The notes beneath the pieces were generated by a model that was given only the letters and a program-made list of their open reading frames with translations, had not been told where the DNA came from and did no database searches. A program made the translations under genes and the position numbers. 11,891 nt of DNA, from NCBI GenBank assembly GCA_934565415.1, contig CAKTHQ010000051.1:1-11891 (forward strand), read 5' to 3'. The number at the start of each line of letters is the position of its first letter. The stretch's first letter is position 1. The stretch comes from an uncultured Oscillospiraceae bacterium (GTDB lineage: Bacteria; Bacillota; Clostridia; Oscillospirales; Oscillospiraceae). Positions 1 through 4,994 of this stretch are shown piece by piece.

Positions 1-53
1 AGGGTGCGAATGCTGACCCCCGTGCGTTTGCTTACCTCATTCACTGTCCACAC
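1..53 (-). CDS. MerR-family transcriptional regulator, N-terminal part only
   Basis: The leftward reading frame opens with GTG at 53-51 and runs off the window edge after 17 codons, giving VWTVNEVSKRTGVSIRTL. This matches the first helices of the MerR winged-helix domain, where a T-V-x-E-V-(S/A)-x-x-(T/S)-G-V-(S/T)-x-R-T-L pattern is typical. GTG is preferred because the GAGAGGAG ribosome site lies about 9 bases upstream; an in-frame ATG at 62-60 directly abuts that site. The 19-bp-spacer promoter just upstream supports the MerR assignment. The effector-binding domain is outside the window, so the signal sensed is unknown. Confidence 0.75.
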   Translation of the reverse strand, partial: MWTVNEVSKRTGVSIRT

Positions 54-81
54 TGACCGCATCTCCTCTCGTGATATTGTT

Positions 82-112
82 AGTATAAACCATTACGCAA
101 CGTCAGAGTCAA
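82..112 (-). promoter_or_regulatory. MerR-type promoter with 19-bp spacer and embedded operator
   Basis: On the minus strand TTGACT (112-107) and TATACT (87-82) are separated by 19 bases instead of the usual 17. The long spacer is the hallmark of promoters that MerR proteins activate by DNA distortion. The spacer contains the partial dyad ACG-TTG-CGT, similar in style to operators of the Mta/TipA group. It lies about 30 bases before the GTG of the partial MerR gene, which suggests autoregulation. Confidence 0.7.
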
Positions 113-185
113 TACCCTTTTTGAAAATTTCCTTGTACTCTGGGGCGATGCCGCTTTTTCTTCATGTCCCTCGTACAAAGACACA

Positions 186-214
186 GCCCGGCAAGCATCA
201 AAACCTTGCCGGGC
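186..214. terminator. Hairpin, probable intrinsic terminator
   Basis: GCCCGGCAAG (186-195) and CTTGCCGGGC (205-214) form a perfect 10-bp stem with a 9-nt loop. On the plus strand a T-rich stretch (TTGTCCTATTTT) follows. No plus-strand gene is visible upstream, so it may instead, or also, end leftward transcription from the sigK fragment before the MerR gene. Confidence 0.55.
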
Positions 215-321
215 TTGTCCTATTTTAGTTAAGCATCGCTTTCCAGTAAATTTTCGCAGTCCGATTCCCGTACACAAACACCGTGCTTCCATCTGTCCGC
301 CATAGGAAATCTTCCCGTGCA

Positions 322-519
322 TCACCCGTTCTTCATCACATGGGCCACAAGCCTTAAATTCCGCTCTACCAAGATATTCCTCGCTTCCAAATCCCCCTGT
401 TGAGATAACGCCAGATAGTGCTTTTCCTCCTCTTCCGTCAGCGGCTTGGGAAAGCTGCCGGAGCGGAGGGAAAGGGAATAGAAAATGCAGCTGAGTACAC
501 TTACAATGCCACAGAGCAC
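322..519 (-). pseudogene. sigK: Sporulation sigma factor SigK, 5' fragment (interrupted or decayed)
   Basis: Starts at GTG 519 with an AGGTGAGG ribosome site about 5-7 bases upstream and encodes 65 residues. Residues 1-20 are a hydrophobic pro-sequence, as in pro-sigma-K, which the SpoIVFB protease removes in the mother cell. Residues 27-63 (PLTEEEEKHYLALSQQGD, then ARNILVERNLRLVAHVMK) match the start of the sigma-70 core of SigK/SigE. Homology stops after HVMK: two foreign codons and TGA follow, with nothing resembling the rest of region 2 or regions 3-4 down to position 1. Full SigK is about 230-240 residues. In Bacillus subtilis and Clostridioides difficile sigK is split by the skin element and rejoined by a serine recombinase during sporulation. 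This could be the 5' half of such a split gene, or a dead remnant. A weak sigma-E-like ATA...ATA pattern lies upstream (about 568-542). Confidence 0.75.
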
Positions 520-698
520 ATTGCCTCACCTCAGTGCTACCCTATTCTCCATTTCCCGCCGATATTCCGACGGGACAGGCCGTTATTTTTCGTCTGCCTG
601 CACTGTGGAATTTGAGTATCAGACCGGCTGCTTCGCCGCCATCTGCAATCATCCAAATTAAAAGGGGTACAAGCGCCATCCTTCCCCACCCATAGACA

Positions 699-724
699 AG
701 CCCCGGCACTCGCCTGCCGGGGCT
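699..724 (+). terminator. Perfect 10-bp hairpin with T-rich tail
   Basis: AGCCCCGGCA (699-708) pairs perfectly with TGCCGGGGCT (715-724) around a 6-nt loop, followed on the plus strand by CGTTATTATTTTCC. This is a good terminator shape, but no rightward gene precedes it. Leftward it would sit in the leader of any transcript starting at the promoter-like site near 790 and could act as an attenuator. Direction is uncertain. Confidence 0.5.
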
Positions 725-791
725 CGTTATTATTTTCCTTTTCCGGATATTAGAAACCAATTTCATATAACCTGTTTCTTCATCTGCGCTT

Positions 792-820
792 ATTCTACCT
801 GAAAGAGTCCGTAAAATCAA
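792..820 (-). promoter_or_regulatory. Possible sigma-A promoter reading toward the sigK fragment
   Basis: TTGATT (820-815) and TAGAAT (797-792) are separated by 17 bases on the minus strand, a good spacing with five of six consensus bases in each box. No gene starts just downstream. The transcript would run through the 699-724 hairpin before reaching the sigK fragment. Confidence 0.4.
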
Positions 821-936
821 CTATGTTGTTACATATTATTCCCTTTTATCCAAAACACAGCAGGCCACAGGCATTCTCAAGTTAAGCTGCCTGCAACCTG
901 CCGCCAAGTACTCTTTTTCTCGGAACAACAACTTTT

Positions 937-957
937 CTTGTACTATAACAGCACAAG
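937..957 (-). terminator. Weak hairpin just after the DUF6591-like gene
   Basis: On the minus strand CTTGTGCT and AGTACAAG form an 8-bp stem with one G-U pair and a 5-nt loop, starting 11 bases after the stop codon. The following tract (AAAAGTTGTTGTT) is a poor U-run, so termination is only a possibility. Confidence 0.3.
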
Positions 958-968
958 TAAAGAAGATA

Positions 969-1532
969 TTACCCCGTCACATCCACCAGCATCTTCATTA
1001 CCCGGTTATTCACATCCAGGTAGTACTTCAGTTCCTCCGAATTCAGGTCCGATTCATCCCACTTCTCAAAAGCCTTTTCCACCTCATCCATTTTGGTCAG
1101 CATATTGGTGTATTGACCAAGGATGGAAAAATCCGTCGGATTCTCGGTGTATTTCTTCAGCAAATCGCAGTATTCCCTATAGAATGCCTCATACGCATCC
1201 ATGGCTTCTTTGAATTCCGGGCGCATTCCGCTCACAAGAGCTTCTGTCGCCTCAGTGGATGGCTCGGTGGGGGGCTCTGTTTCTTGTGATGGCGCTGCTG
1301 TTTCCGGTGTGGCCTCTGCCAATGTTTCCTGCACTTCCGGCAGTTCTCCACCGGTTTGCTTGCTCCGGCCATTATATTGGCTCAGCAGAACAACAAAAAG
1401 GTCGATTTCTTCGATATTCTGATCGTGTACTTCTAAGGTTTTTTCATCCTCGTATGCCAGCTTCAGCTCCGTATTCGGTGCGATACTCTGGCGTACCACC
1501 ACATAGTCCTTCAAAGCATCCTTCTTTCTCAT
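969..1532 (-). CDS. DUF6591-like protein without a visible signal peptide
   Basis: 187 residues, starting at ATG 1532 with GAAAGGA about 7 bases upstream and 16 bases after the stop of the MerR-like gene, so the two are probably co-transcribed. Residues 1-60 are charged and soluble. Residues 64-97 form a P/T/E/A-rich low-complexity linker. Residues 101-187 (MRPEFKEAMDAYEAFYREYC..., ending in LKYYLDVNNRVMKMLVDV) are helical and resemble the DUF6591 domain, which in Clostridia is usually the C-terminal part of a lipoprotein after an acidic linker. No lipobox, signal peptide or membrane segment is present here, unlike those relatives as I remember them. Function is unknown. The domain call is from memory of the family pattern and needs a profile search. 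Confidence 0.7.
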   Translation of the reverse strand: MRKKDALKDYVVVRQSIAPNTELKLAYEDEKTLEVHDQNIEEIDLFVVLLSQYNGRSKQTGGELPEVQETLAEATPETAAPSQETEPPTEPSTEATEALVSGMRPEFKEAMDAYEAFYREYCDLLKKYTENPTDFSILGQYTNMLTKMDEVEKAFEKWDESDLNSEELKYYLDVNNRVMKMLVDVTG

Positions 1533-1548
1533 AACATTGTCCTTTCTT

Positions 1549-2025
1549 TTATACCCCAACCTTTTGGGAAATCTCAGCAATATCCGCCATTTTGCCATTC
1601 GAATCCTGTTCCAGCAAATACCGGCCCAATTCCTCCAGCGAACGATATCGCCGAATTCCAGCCAAACCGTACTGGACACCTACACACTTTAAATACTCCA
1701 TTGCCGCCAGCTGCAGTCCTATCTTCTCTATCTCCCCCTCTTTTCGGCGATATAGTTCTGTCAGCGTCCTCTGGAAATCGTAGCCCGGGGCCAGCATCAG
1801 ATCACGGATCTCGTTTCGCTTCAACCCCAGTTCATAGAGCAGCGCAATTTGCTGAAGCTTTTCTACCCCGGCTTCGTCATACAGCTTATAGCCATCGTTT
1901 CCCTCCACGGAATAGTTGGCATAGGCCGCCGCCCGCACCACGTTTTCGTGGTGAAAATAATACAAATGCTTCCCTGTAAGCCCGGTTAAGGCACACACCT
2001 CCTTCACCGTTTTGTACTGCCCCAT
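1549..2025 (-). CDS. MerR-like HTH transcriptional regulator
   Basis: 158 residues from ATG 2025. Residues 5-30 (YKTVKEVCALTGLTGKHLYY) form the MerR-type helix-turn-helix. The usual R-Y-Y-x-x-x-G-L-L wing is replaced by FHHENVVRAAAYANYSVEG, and GYKLYDEAGVEKLQQI (45-60) is the second conserved helix block. Residues 82-118 are predicted helical, as in the dimerisation coiled coil, and the short C-terminus carries no recognisable ligand domain. An upstream in-frame start at 2091 would place a perfect 12-bp inverted repeat inside the coding region, so 2025 is preferred; its ribosome site (GGGGGA about 9 bases upstream) is modest. It overlaps the end of a possible 44-codon ORF. It likely controls its own two-gene unit; the target signal is unknown. 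Confidence 0.8.
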   Translation of the reverse strand: MGQYKTVKEVCALTGLTGKHLYYFHHENVVRAAAYANYSVEGNDGYKLYDEAGVEKLQQIALLYELGLKRNEIRDLMLAPGYDFQRTLTELYRRKEGEIEKIGLQLAAMEYLKCVGVQYGLAGIRRYRSLEELGRYLLEQDSNGKMADIAEISQKVGV

Positions 2026-2138
2026 AGTCCCAGTCCCCCGAAAGTAATATAGAGCATTCCCGGAGAACGGTTCAACCCGGGTGGTTTCCACCCGGGTTGG
2101 TCCATCATCTCTGCCTGCACGTTCTGTTTTTGTTCCAT
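2004..2138 (-). CDS. Possible 44-codon leader ORF or remnant of a small membrane protein
   Basis: Leftward ATG at 2138 with AGGGGG about 7 bases upstream and TGA at 2006-2004, overlapping the first seven codons of the MerR-like gene in another frame. The peptide has a charged, Met/Gln-rich start, a P/G-rich middle (DQPGWKPPGLN) encoded by the 2073-2099 inverted repeat, and a hydrophobic segment SPGMLYITFGGLGLWGS. The last piece resembles the first membrane helix of small clostridial membrane proteins. It may be a translated leader coupled to the regulator, a broken gene, or chance. The ribosome site lies in the right arm of the hairpin at 2145-2187, which could hide it. Confidence 0.35.
   Translation of the reverse strand: MEQKQNVQAEMMDQPGWKPPGLNRSPGMLYITFGGLGLWGSTKR
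2073..2099. repeat. Perfect 12-bp GC-rich inverted repeat with 3-nt loop
   Basis: CAACCCGGGTGG (2073-2084) and CCACCCGGGTTG (2088-2099) are exact inverted copies around TTT. It lies 48 bases upstream of the MerR-like start. No T-run follows on either strand, so a terminator is unlikely; an operator or a translation-controlling RNA hairpin is possible. Confidence 0.8.
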
Positions 2139-2144
2139 AAAAGA

Positions 2145-2187
2145 ACCCCCTGTTGGTAGTAGCGCATTGCGCCCTACAACAGGGGGT
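2145..2187. repeat. Long two-stage hairpin upstream of the MerR-like unit
   Basis: ACCCCCTGTTG (2145-2155) pairs perfectly with CAACAGGGGGT (2177-2187). Inside, TAG/CTA and GCGC-ATT-GCGC (2162-2172) extend the stem. On the minus strand it is followed by TTCTTTTATGG, so it could be a terminator or attenuator in the leader of the MerR-like unit. It also contains the AGGGGG that would serve the 44-codon ORF. Confidence 0.7.
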
Positions 2188-2451
2188 GTAAATTTCGCGA
2201 GGAGTAAGGTCCTATATCAAATGCTTGGCTGTTCACAGATGCCTGCTTAGTCCATATGTAATCGTTGCTTACATTACTTTATTCCAATGTAATAAATTCT
2301 ACTGTATAGCTATCATGTGCAACGGGGTCTGCTATTTTACCGATAACTTCACTTTTCTTCTGTGCAACACGCCAAAAGCGGTTGCCCATCCGACAGCCGC
2401 CTTTGCGCTTCGAATTTCCGAAAACGCCCTCCGTCTCGATTCTCTTTCCCA
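2188..2451. other. Intergenic region between divergent units, with one dyad
   Basis: No supportable gene. The region is more AT-rich than its surroundings and holds the dyad TTACATT (2269-2275) / AATGTAA (2286-2292) with a 10-bp spacer, plus a nearby TGTAA, so it could include the promoter and operator of the leftward MerR-like unit. I could not identify a convincing -35/-10 pair. Confidence 0.4.
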
Positions 2452-2497
2452 TTGACCCATTTTGCCCAAACTGTGCTATAATGGTTTTATGGGTTAA
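2452..2497 (+). promoter_or_regulatory. Promoter of the ArsR-nitroreductase pair with flanking inverted repeat
   Basis: TTGACC (2452-2457) and TATAAT (2477-2482) are separated by 19 bases. TTGACCCAT (2452-2460) and ATGGGTTAA (2489-2497) are inverted copies at 8 of 9 positions that bracket the -35 and the start of transcription. That is a plausible operator for the encoded ArsR-type repressor. The spacing between half-sites is wider than in classical ArsR operators, so this is inference. Confidence 0.5.
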
Positions 2498-2517
2498 ACG
2501 AAAGAGGTGAACAAAGA

Positions 2518-2868
2518 ATGCAGGACATTGGAAGTTTAGCCCAGGAGTTTGCCTCCTGCCAGAAGCTTTTGCTGGCGCTGGGGGACGAGAACCGGCAGCA
2601 TCTGATTTTGGCGATGATGCAAATGGGCCAGTGCAGCGGCGTCCGGGTGGGGGCCATTACGGAACGGACCCATCTGTCCCGGCCGGCGGTATCCCATCAT
2701 CTGGGGATCCTGAAAGACGCCGGGCTCATCAAAATGCGCCGGGAGGGCACCAAGAACTACTATTATTTTGATGCCGATACCCAGGCCCTGGACAGCCTTT
2801 TGCAAATGCTGACCCACATTCAGGAAATCATGCGGCAGCTTCCGGACAGAAGCGGCAGCGAAATATAA
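2518..2868 (+). CDS. ArsR/SmtB-family winged-helix regulator
   Basis: 116 residues from ATG 2518, with AAAGAGGTG about 8 bases upstream. Residues 16-50 give the first helices (LLLALGDENRQHLILAMM) and residues 53-71 (LSRPAVSHHLGILKDAGLI) the recognition helix. The following beta-wing is IKMRREGTKNYYYFD (71-85), typical of ArsR proteins. The CxC metal motif found in alpha-3 of true arsenic or cadmium sensors is missing; the cysteines at 14 and 39 stand alone, so a classic metal sensor is unlikely and a redox or ligand sensor is possible. It is followed after 17 bases by a nitroreductase gene, its probable target and partner. Confidence 0.9.
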   Translation: MQDIGSLAQEFASCQKLLLALGDENRQHLILAMMQMGQCSGVRVGAITERTHLSRPAVSHHLGILKDAGLIKMRREGTKNYYYFDADTQALDSLLQMLTHIQEIMRQLPDRSGSEI

Positions 2869-2885
2869 ATTAGGAGGAATATATT

Positions 2886-3551
2886 ATGGGATTGATTACA
2901 GCCATGCAGCAGCGCCACAGCGTCCGACAGTATACGGATGCCCCCATTCCGGAAGAGGCCCTGGAGAAGCTGAAGGCGGAAATTGACGCCTGCAATCAGG
3001 AAAGCTGCCTGCATATTCAGCTGGTCGTAAACGAGCCCAAGGCCTTTGACAGCTTTATGGCTCACTACGGCAAATTCAGCGGGGTAAAAAATTACATCGC
3101 CCTCGTGGGAAAAAAAGGCGATGACCTGGAGGAGCTCTGCGGCTATTATGGAGAAAAGCTGGTACTGAAGGCCCAGGCTCTTGGGCTGAACAGCTGCTGG
3201 GTTGCCATGACCTTTAAGAAGATTCCCGGGGCTTTCCAGATCGGCAAAGGCGAAAAGCTGTCAGTGGTCATTGCCCTTGGCTACGGAAAGACCCAGGGGG
3301 TAGCGCACAAGTCCAAAGATGCAAAGGACATCAGCAATCTGACAGACACTTCCCCTGCCTGGTTCCGGACCGGCGTGGAGGCGGCGCTGCTGGCCCCCAC
3401 GGCCATGAATCAGCAGAAATTCACCCTGACCCAGGAGGGCAATACCGTCACCGCCAAACCCGGCAGCGGCTTCTACACCAAGCTGGACCTGGGCATCGTA
3501 AAGTACCACTTTGAAGTGGGGGCCGGGAAAGAGCATTTCTCCTGGAGGTAA
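2886..3551 (+). CDS. Nitroreductase-family FMN-dependent oxidoreductase (TM1586-like)
   Basis: 221 residues from ATG 2886, with TAGGAGGA 7 bases upstream. QRHSVRQYTDAPI (9-21) is the N-terminal FMN-phosphate-binding motif of nitroreductases. The segment around 82-105 (YGEKLVLKAQALGLNSCWV) is the conserved central helix next to the flavin. A second half beginning near LLAPTAMNQQKFTLT resembles the Thermotoga TM1586-type nitroreductases, which are pseudo-two-fold single chains. Such enzymes use NAD(P)H to reduce nitro compounds, quinones or other electrophiles in the cytoplasm; the natural substrate is unknown. It is cotranscribed with the ArsR-type gene. No clear intrinsic terminator follows: the downstream DNA is a repeat hairpin without a T-tract. 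Confidence 0.88.
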   Translation: MGLITAMQQRHSVRQYTDAPIPEEALEKLKAEIDACNQESCLHIQLVVNEPKAFDSFMAHYGKFSGVKNYIALVGKKGDDLEELCGYYGEKLVLKAQALGLNSCWVAMTFKKIPGAFQIGKGEKLSVVIALGYGKTQGVAHKSKDAKDISNLTDTSPAWFRTGVEAALLAPTAMNQQKFTLTQEGNTVTAKPGSGFYTKLDLGIVKYHFEVGAGKEHFSWR

Positions 3552-3567
3552 CATTCTGTCATTACAA

Positions 3568-3612
3568 GACAGTCCGCAGACTGTCGTGGCAATCCCCCGG
3601 TTGAACGTACAA
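3568..3612 (+). repeat. Copy of the core repeat of the 11.6-kb MITE-like element
   Basis: GACAGTC-CGCA-GACTGTC (3568-3585) is a perfect 7-bp hairpin with a CGCA loop. It is followed by GTGGCAAT and CCCCCGGTTGAACGTACAA. It aligns without gaps to 11698-11742; from 3586 to 3612, 25 of 27 bases are the same. The hairpin arms differ from the other copy but remain fully paired. Confidence 0.85.
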
Positions 3613-3636
3613 AGCCCACCGCCTCTGAGTCCCTTT

Positions 3637-3824
3637 CCCCTACAAGAATGGAGGGGGTGCCGCCCGCAGGCGGCGGGGGTGGTTGAAAAGGTTCGATATT
3701 GGGGTCGTTGAATGAATGGCATTTCTTAAATATACCCTTATTTTCTCAACAAACCTGTCTGTTTACGTACCGGGTTTTCAACCACACCCGGCCTGCGGGC
3801 CACCCTCTCCAAGCTTGGAGAGGG
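3637..3824. repeat. Inverted pair of GC-rich repeat modules between nitroreductase and ruvX
   Basis: The module at 3650-3689 contains GGAGGGGGTGCCGCC, CCGCAGGCGG and GGTGGTTGAAAA. A related copy lies in the opposite orientation at 3775-3810, with GGAGAGGGTGG, CCCGCAGGCC and TGTGGTTGAAAA. Each touches a C/T-rich to G/A-rich hairpin: roughly CCCC-TACAAGAATG-GAGGGG near 3637-3656, and the uninterrupted 22-base palindrome at 3803-3824 centred on AAGCTT. No coding frame here looks real. Together with 3568-3612 this appears to be a composite of small mobile or REP-like repeats. Confidence 0.7.
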
Positions 3825-3842
3825 GAGGGATTTTTCCATTCA

Positions 3843-4259
3843 TTAACCCCGCCCCTTATACGCCAAATACCCCTCCAAAATCAGCGAGGCGGCCACGGCG
3901 TCTACGGTGTTTTTCCGCTTCTGCCCATGGTAATTGTGGGCGGAGAGAATATTGTGCGCCTCTACGGTAGTCCGGCGCTCGTCCCACATGGCGACGGGCA
4001 GGCCGGACTTTTCTTTTAGTTCCTCCGCAAAGGCCCGGCAGAGCTCGGCACGGTTTCCCTCGGTGCCGTCCATGTTCTTGGGCAGGCCCACTACGATCTC
4101 TCCTACCCCGTTTTCCCGGATGAGGCGCAAAAGGTCCGCCATCAGCTTCTCCCGGTTCCGGCTGGGTACCACGGTGGTAGAGCCCACAATGGAGCATAAA
4201 AGGTCCGAAATGGCCACCCCGGTACGGGCGTCGCCATAGTCAATTCCCATGATCTTCAT
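3843..4259 (-). CDS. ruvX: RuvX/YqgF-family putative Holliday junction resolvase
   Basis: 138 residues from ATG 4259, with AAGGAG about 8 bases upstream; the longer frame to 4292 lacks a ribosome site. MKIMGIDYGDARTGVAISD (1-19) is the first strand of the RNase H-like fold, with the catalytic Asp at position 7. EIVVGLPKNMDG (54-65) is the glycine-rich middle motif, and WDERRTTVEAH (93-103) and KNTVDAVAASLILEGYL (115-131) hold the remaining acidic residues. Length is normal for the family. RuvX/YqgF has been linked to Holliday junction cleavage and to 16S pre-rRNA 5'-end maturation. It is a lone gene here, divergent from the ribosomal protein operon; the usual alaS/YqeI-type neighbours are not visible. 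Confidence 0.93.
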   Translation of the reverse strand: MKIMGIDYGDARTGVAISDLLCSIVGSTTVVPSRNREKLMADLLRLIRENGVGEIVVGLPKNMDGTEGNRAELCRAFAEELKEKSGLPVAMWDERRTTVEAHNILSAHNYHGQKRKNTVDAVAASLILEGYLAYKGRG

Positions 4260-4417
4260 AAACGTTTCTCCTTTATAATATGGTATATCCATCTGCTTTC
4301 ATTTTACGAAAAAAGCTGCCAAAAAGCAACCGGTTCACAAAATTTTCCTTTTGCGTTGAATTCTTTCCGAAACCATGGGAAATTCAAAAAATCCTCGGTA
4401 AAATATGAAAAAATTTG

Positions 4418-4446
4418 TTGACAAGTGGGTGGGCCTATGGTAGAAT
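4418..4446 (+). promoter_or_regulatory. Strong sigma-A promoter of rpmG-secE-nusG-rplK-rplA
   Basis: TTGACA (4418-4423), a 17-bp spacer and TAGAAT (4441-4446). The upstream DNA is A/T-rich with several A-tracts, consistent with an UP element. Confidence 0.88.
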
Positions 4447-4452
4447 GGTTTC

Positions 4453-4587
4453 ACCTGTGAAAAAGGGTTCTTTTTTTGTGCGCCTTTTTTCAGCCCCGGA
4501 GCGATTTCTATGTAGTTTATCGCTTTCTAAATCTTTTCTTTCTAGCCGGGTGTGATACAGGGAGGCAAATTTTAAGGAGGTGCCGTT
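4453..4587 (+). promoter_or_regulatory. About 135-nt leader of the rpmG operon with possible structure
   Basis: Between the promoter and rpmG the leader has two T-runs (4471-4477 and 4485-4490). It also has a hairpin AGCGAT (4500-4505) / ATCGCT (4519-4524) followed by a pyrimidine-rich tract, and an enclosing match CCCGG (4495-4499) / CCGGG (4546-4550). No known leader class is recognised. The hairpin plus T-rich tract could attenuate transcription. Confidence 0.35.
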
Positions 4588-4737
4588 ATGCGCGTTAAAG
4601 TCACTTTGAGATGCTCTGAGTGCAAGCAGAGAAACTACAACACCATGAAGAACAAGAAGAACGACCCCGACCGTCTCGAGATGAAGAAGTACTGCAGATT
4701 CTGCAGAAAGCACACCACTCACACGGAGACCAAGTAA
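4588..4737 (+). CDS. rpmG: 50S ribosomal protein L33 (zinc-ribbon type)
   Basis: 49 residues, ATG 4588 preceded by AAGGAGGTG. It opens [12 protein letters not shown] and has paired cysteines C9-x-x-C12 and C36-x-x-C39, the zinc-binding form of L33. [11 protein letters not shown] (15-25) is typical of the family and the length is normal. Zinc-ribbon L33 commonly sits just before secE in Firmicutes, as here (15-base gap). It is a component of the large subunit near the E site. Confidence 0.96.
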   Translation: MRVKVTLRCSECKQRNYNTMKNKKNDPDRLEMKKYCRFCRKHTTHTETK

Positions 4738-4752
4738 GGAGGACGCCCCATC

Positions 4753-4983
4753 ATGGCAGATGTCAAAAAGGAAAACTGGTTCAAGAGAACCTGGGGCCGT
4801 GTCACCAAGTACTTCCGCGAGCTGAAGAGCGAGCTGAAGAAGGTCGTTTGGCCCACCTATCAGCAGGTGCTGAAAAATGCAGCCATCGTGGTTGTCTGCG
4901 TAATCTGCGTGGGCGTATTCATCTGGCTGTTTGACTTTGTCGCTCAAGTAGGTATCGACGCCCTCATCGGTGTCTTCCACTAA
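4753..4983 (+). CDS. secE: Preprotein translocase subunit SecE
   Basis: 76 residues from ATG 4753, with AAGGAGGA upstream. It is the short single-span Gram-positive form: an amphipathic cytoplasmic helix (residues 13-34) containing the conserved SELKKVVWPT motif (26-35), then one membrane helix (about 43-66). SecE clamps the two halves of SecY in the plasma-membrane translocon. It lies between rpmG and nusG, its standard position. Confidence 0.96.
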   Translation: MADVKKENWFKRTWGRVTKYFRELKSELKKVVWPTYQQVLKNAAIVVVCVICVGVFIWLFDFVAQVGIDALIGVFH

Positions 4984-4994
4984 GGGTAACAGTC

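Larger units (their letters stand above)
520..968. other. Intergenic stretch without a convincing gene
   Basis: About 450 bases between the DUF6591-like gene and the sigK fragment. The only structures seen are a perfect GC-rich hairpin (699-724), a promoter-like sequence reading leftward (820-792) and a weak hairpin after the upstream gene (937-957). A leftward open frame at 542-820 crosses the hairpin stem, has no good ribosome site and resembles nothing I know. Confidence 0.5.

Noticed and set aside
80..529. 149-codon leftward open frame overlapping the sigK fragment
   Set aside because: No ribosome site or family resemblance; it is the shifted frame of the sigK fragment continued through the hairpin at 186-214.
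542..820. 92-codon leftward open frame before the sigK fragment
   Set aside because: It starts inside the promoter-like box, crosses a perfect hairpin, lacks a ribosome site at its start codons and has unnatural composition.
2225..2455. 76-codon rightward open frame before the ArsR gene
   Set aside because: No ribosome site, Cys/Leu-rich random-looking peptide, and located in the AT-rich intergenic region.
3803..3824. Terminator for the leftward ruvX gene
   Set aside because: The stem is strong but loopless and no T-run follows on the minus strand; it fits the repeat family better.
4435..4980. 181-codon leftward frame opposite rpmG and secE
   Set aside because: Entirely antisense to two certain genes and to the leader; its composition reflects their codon bias.
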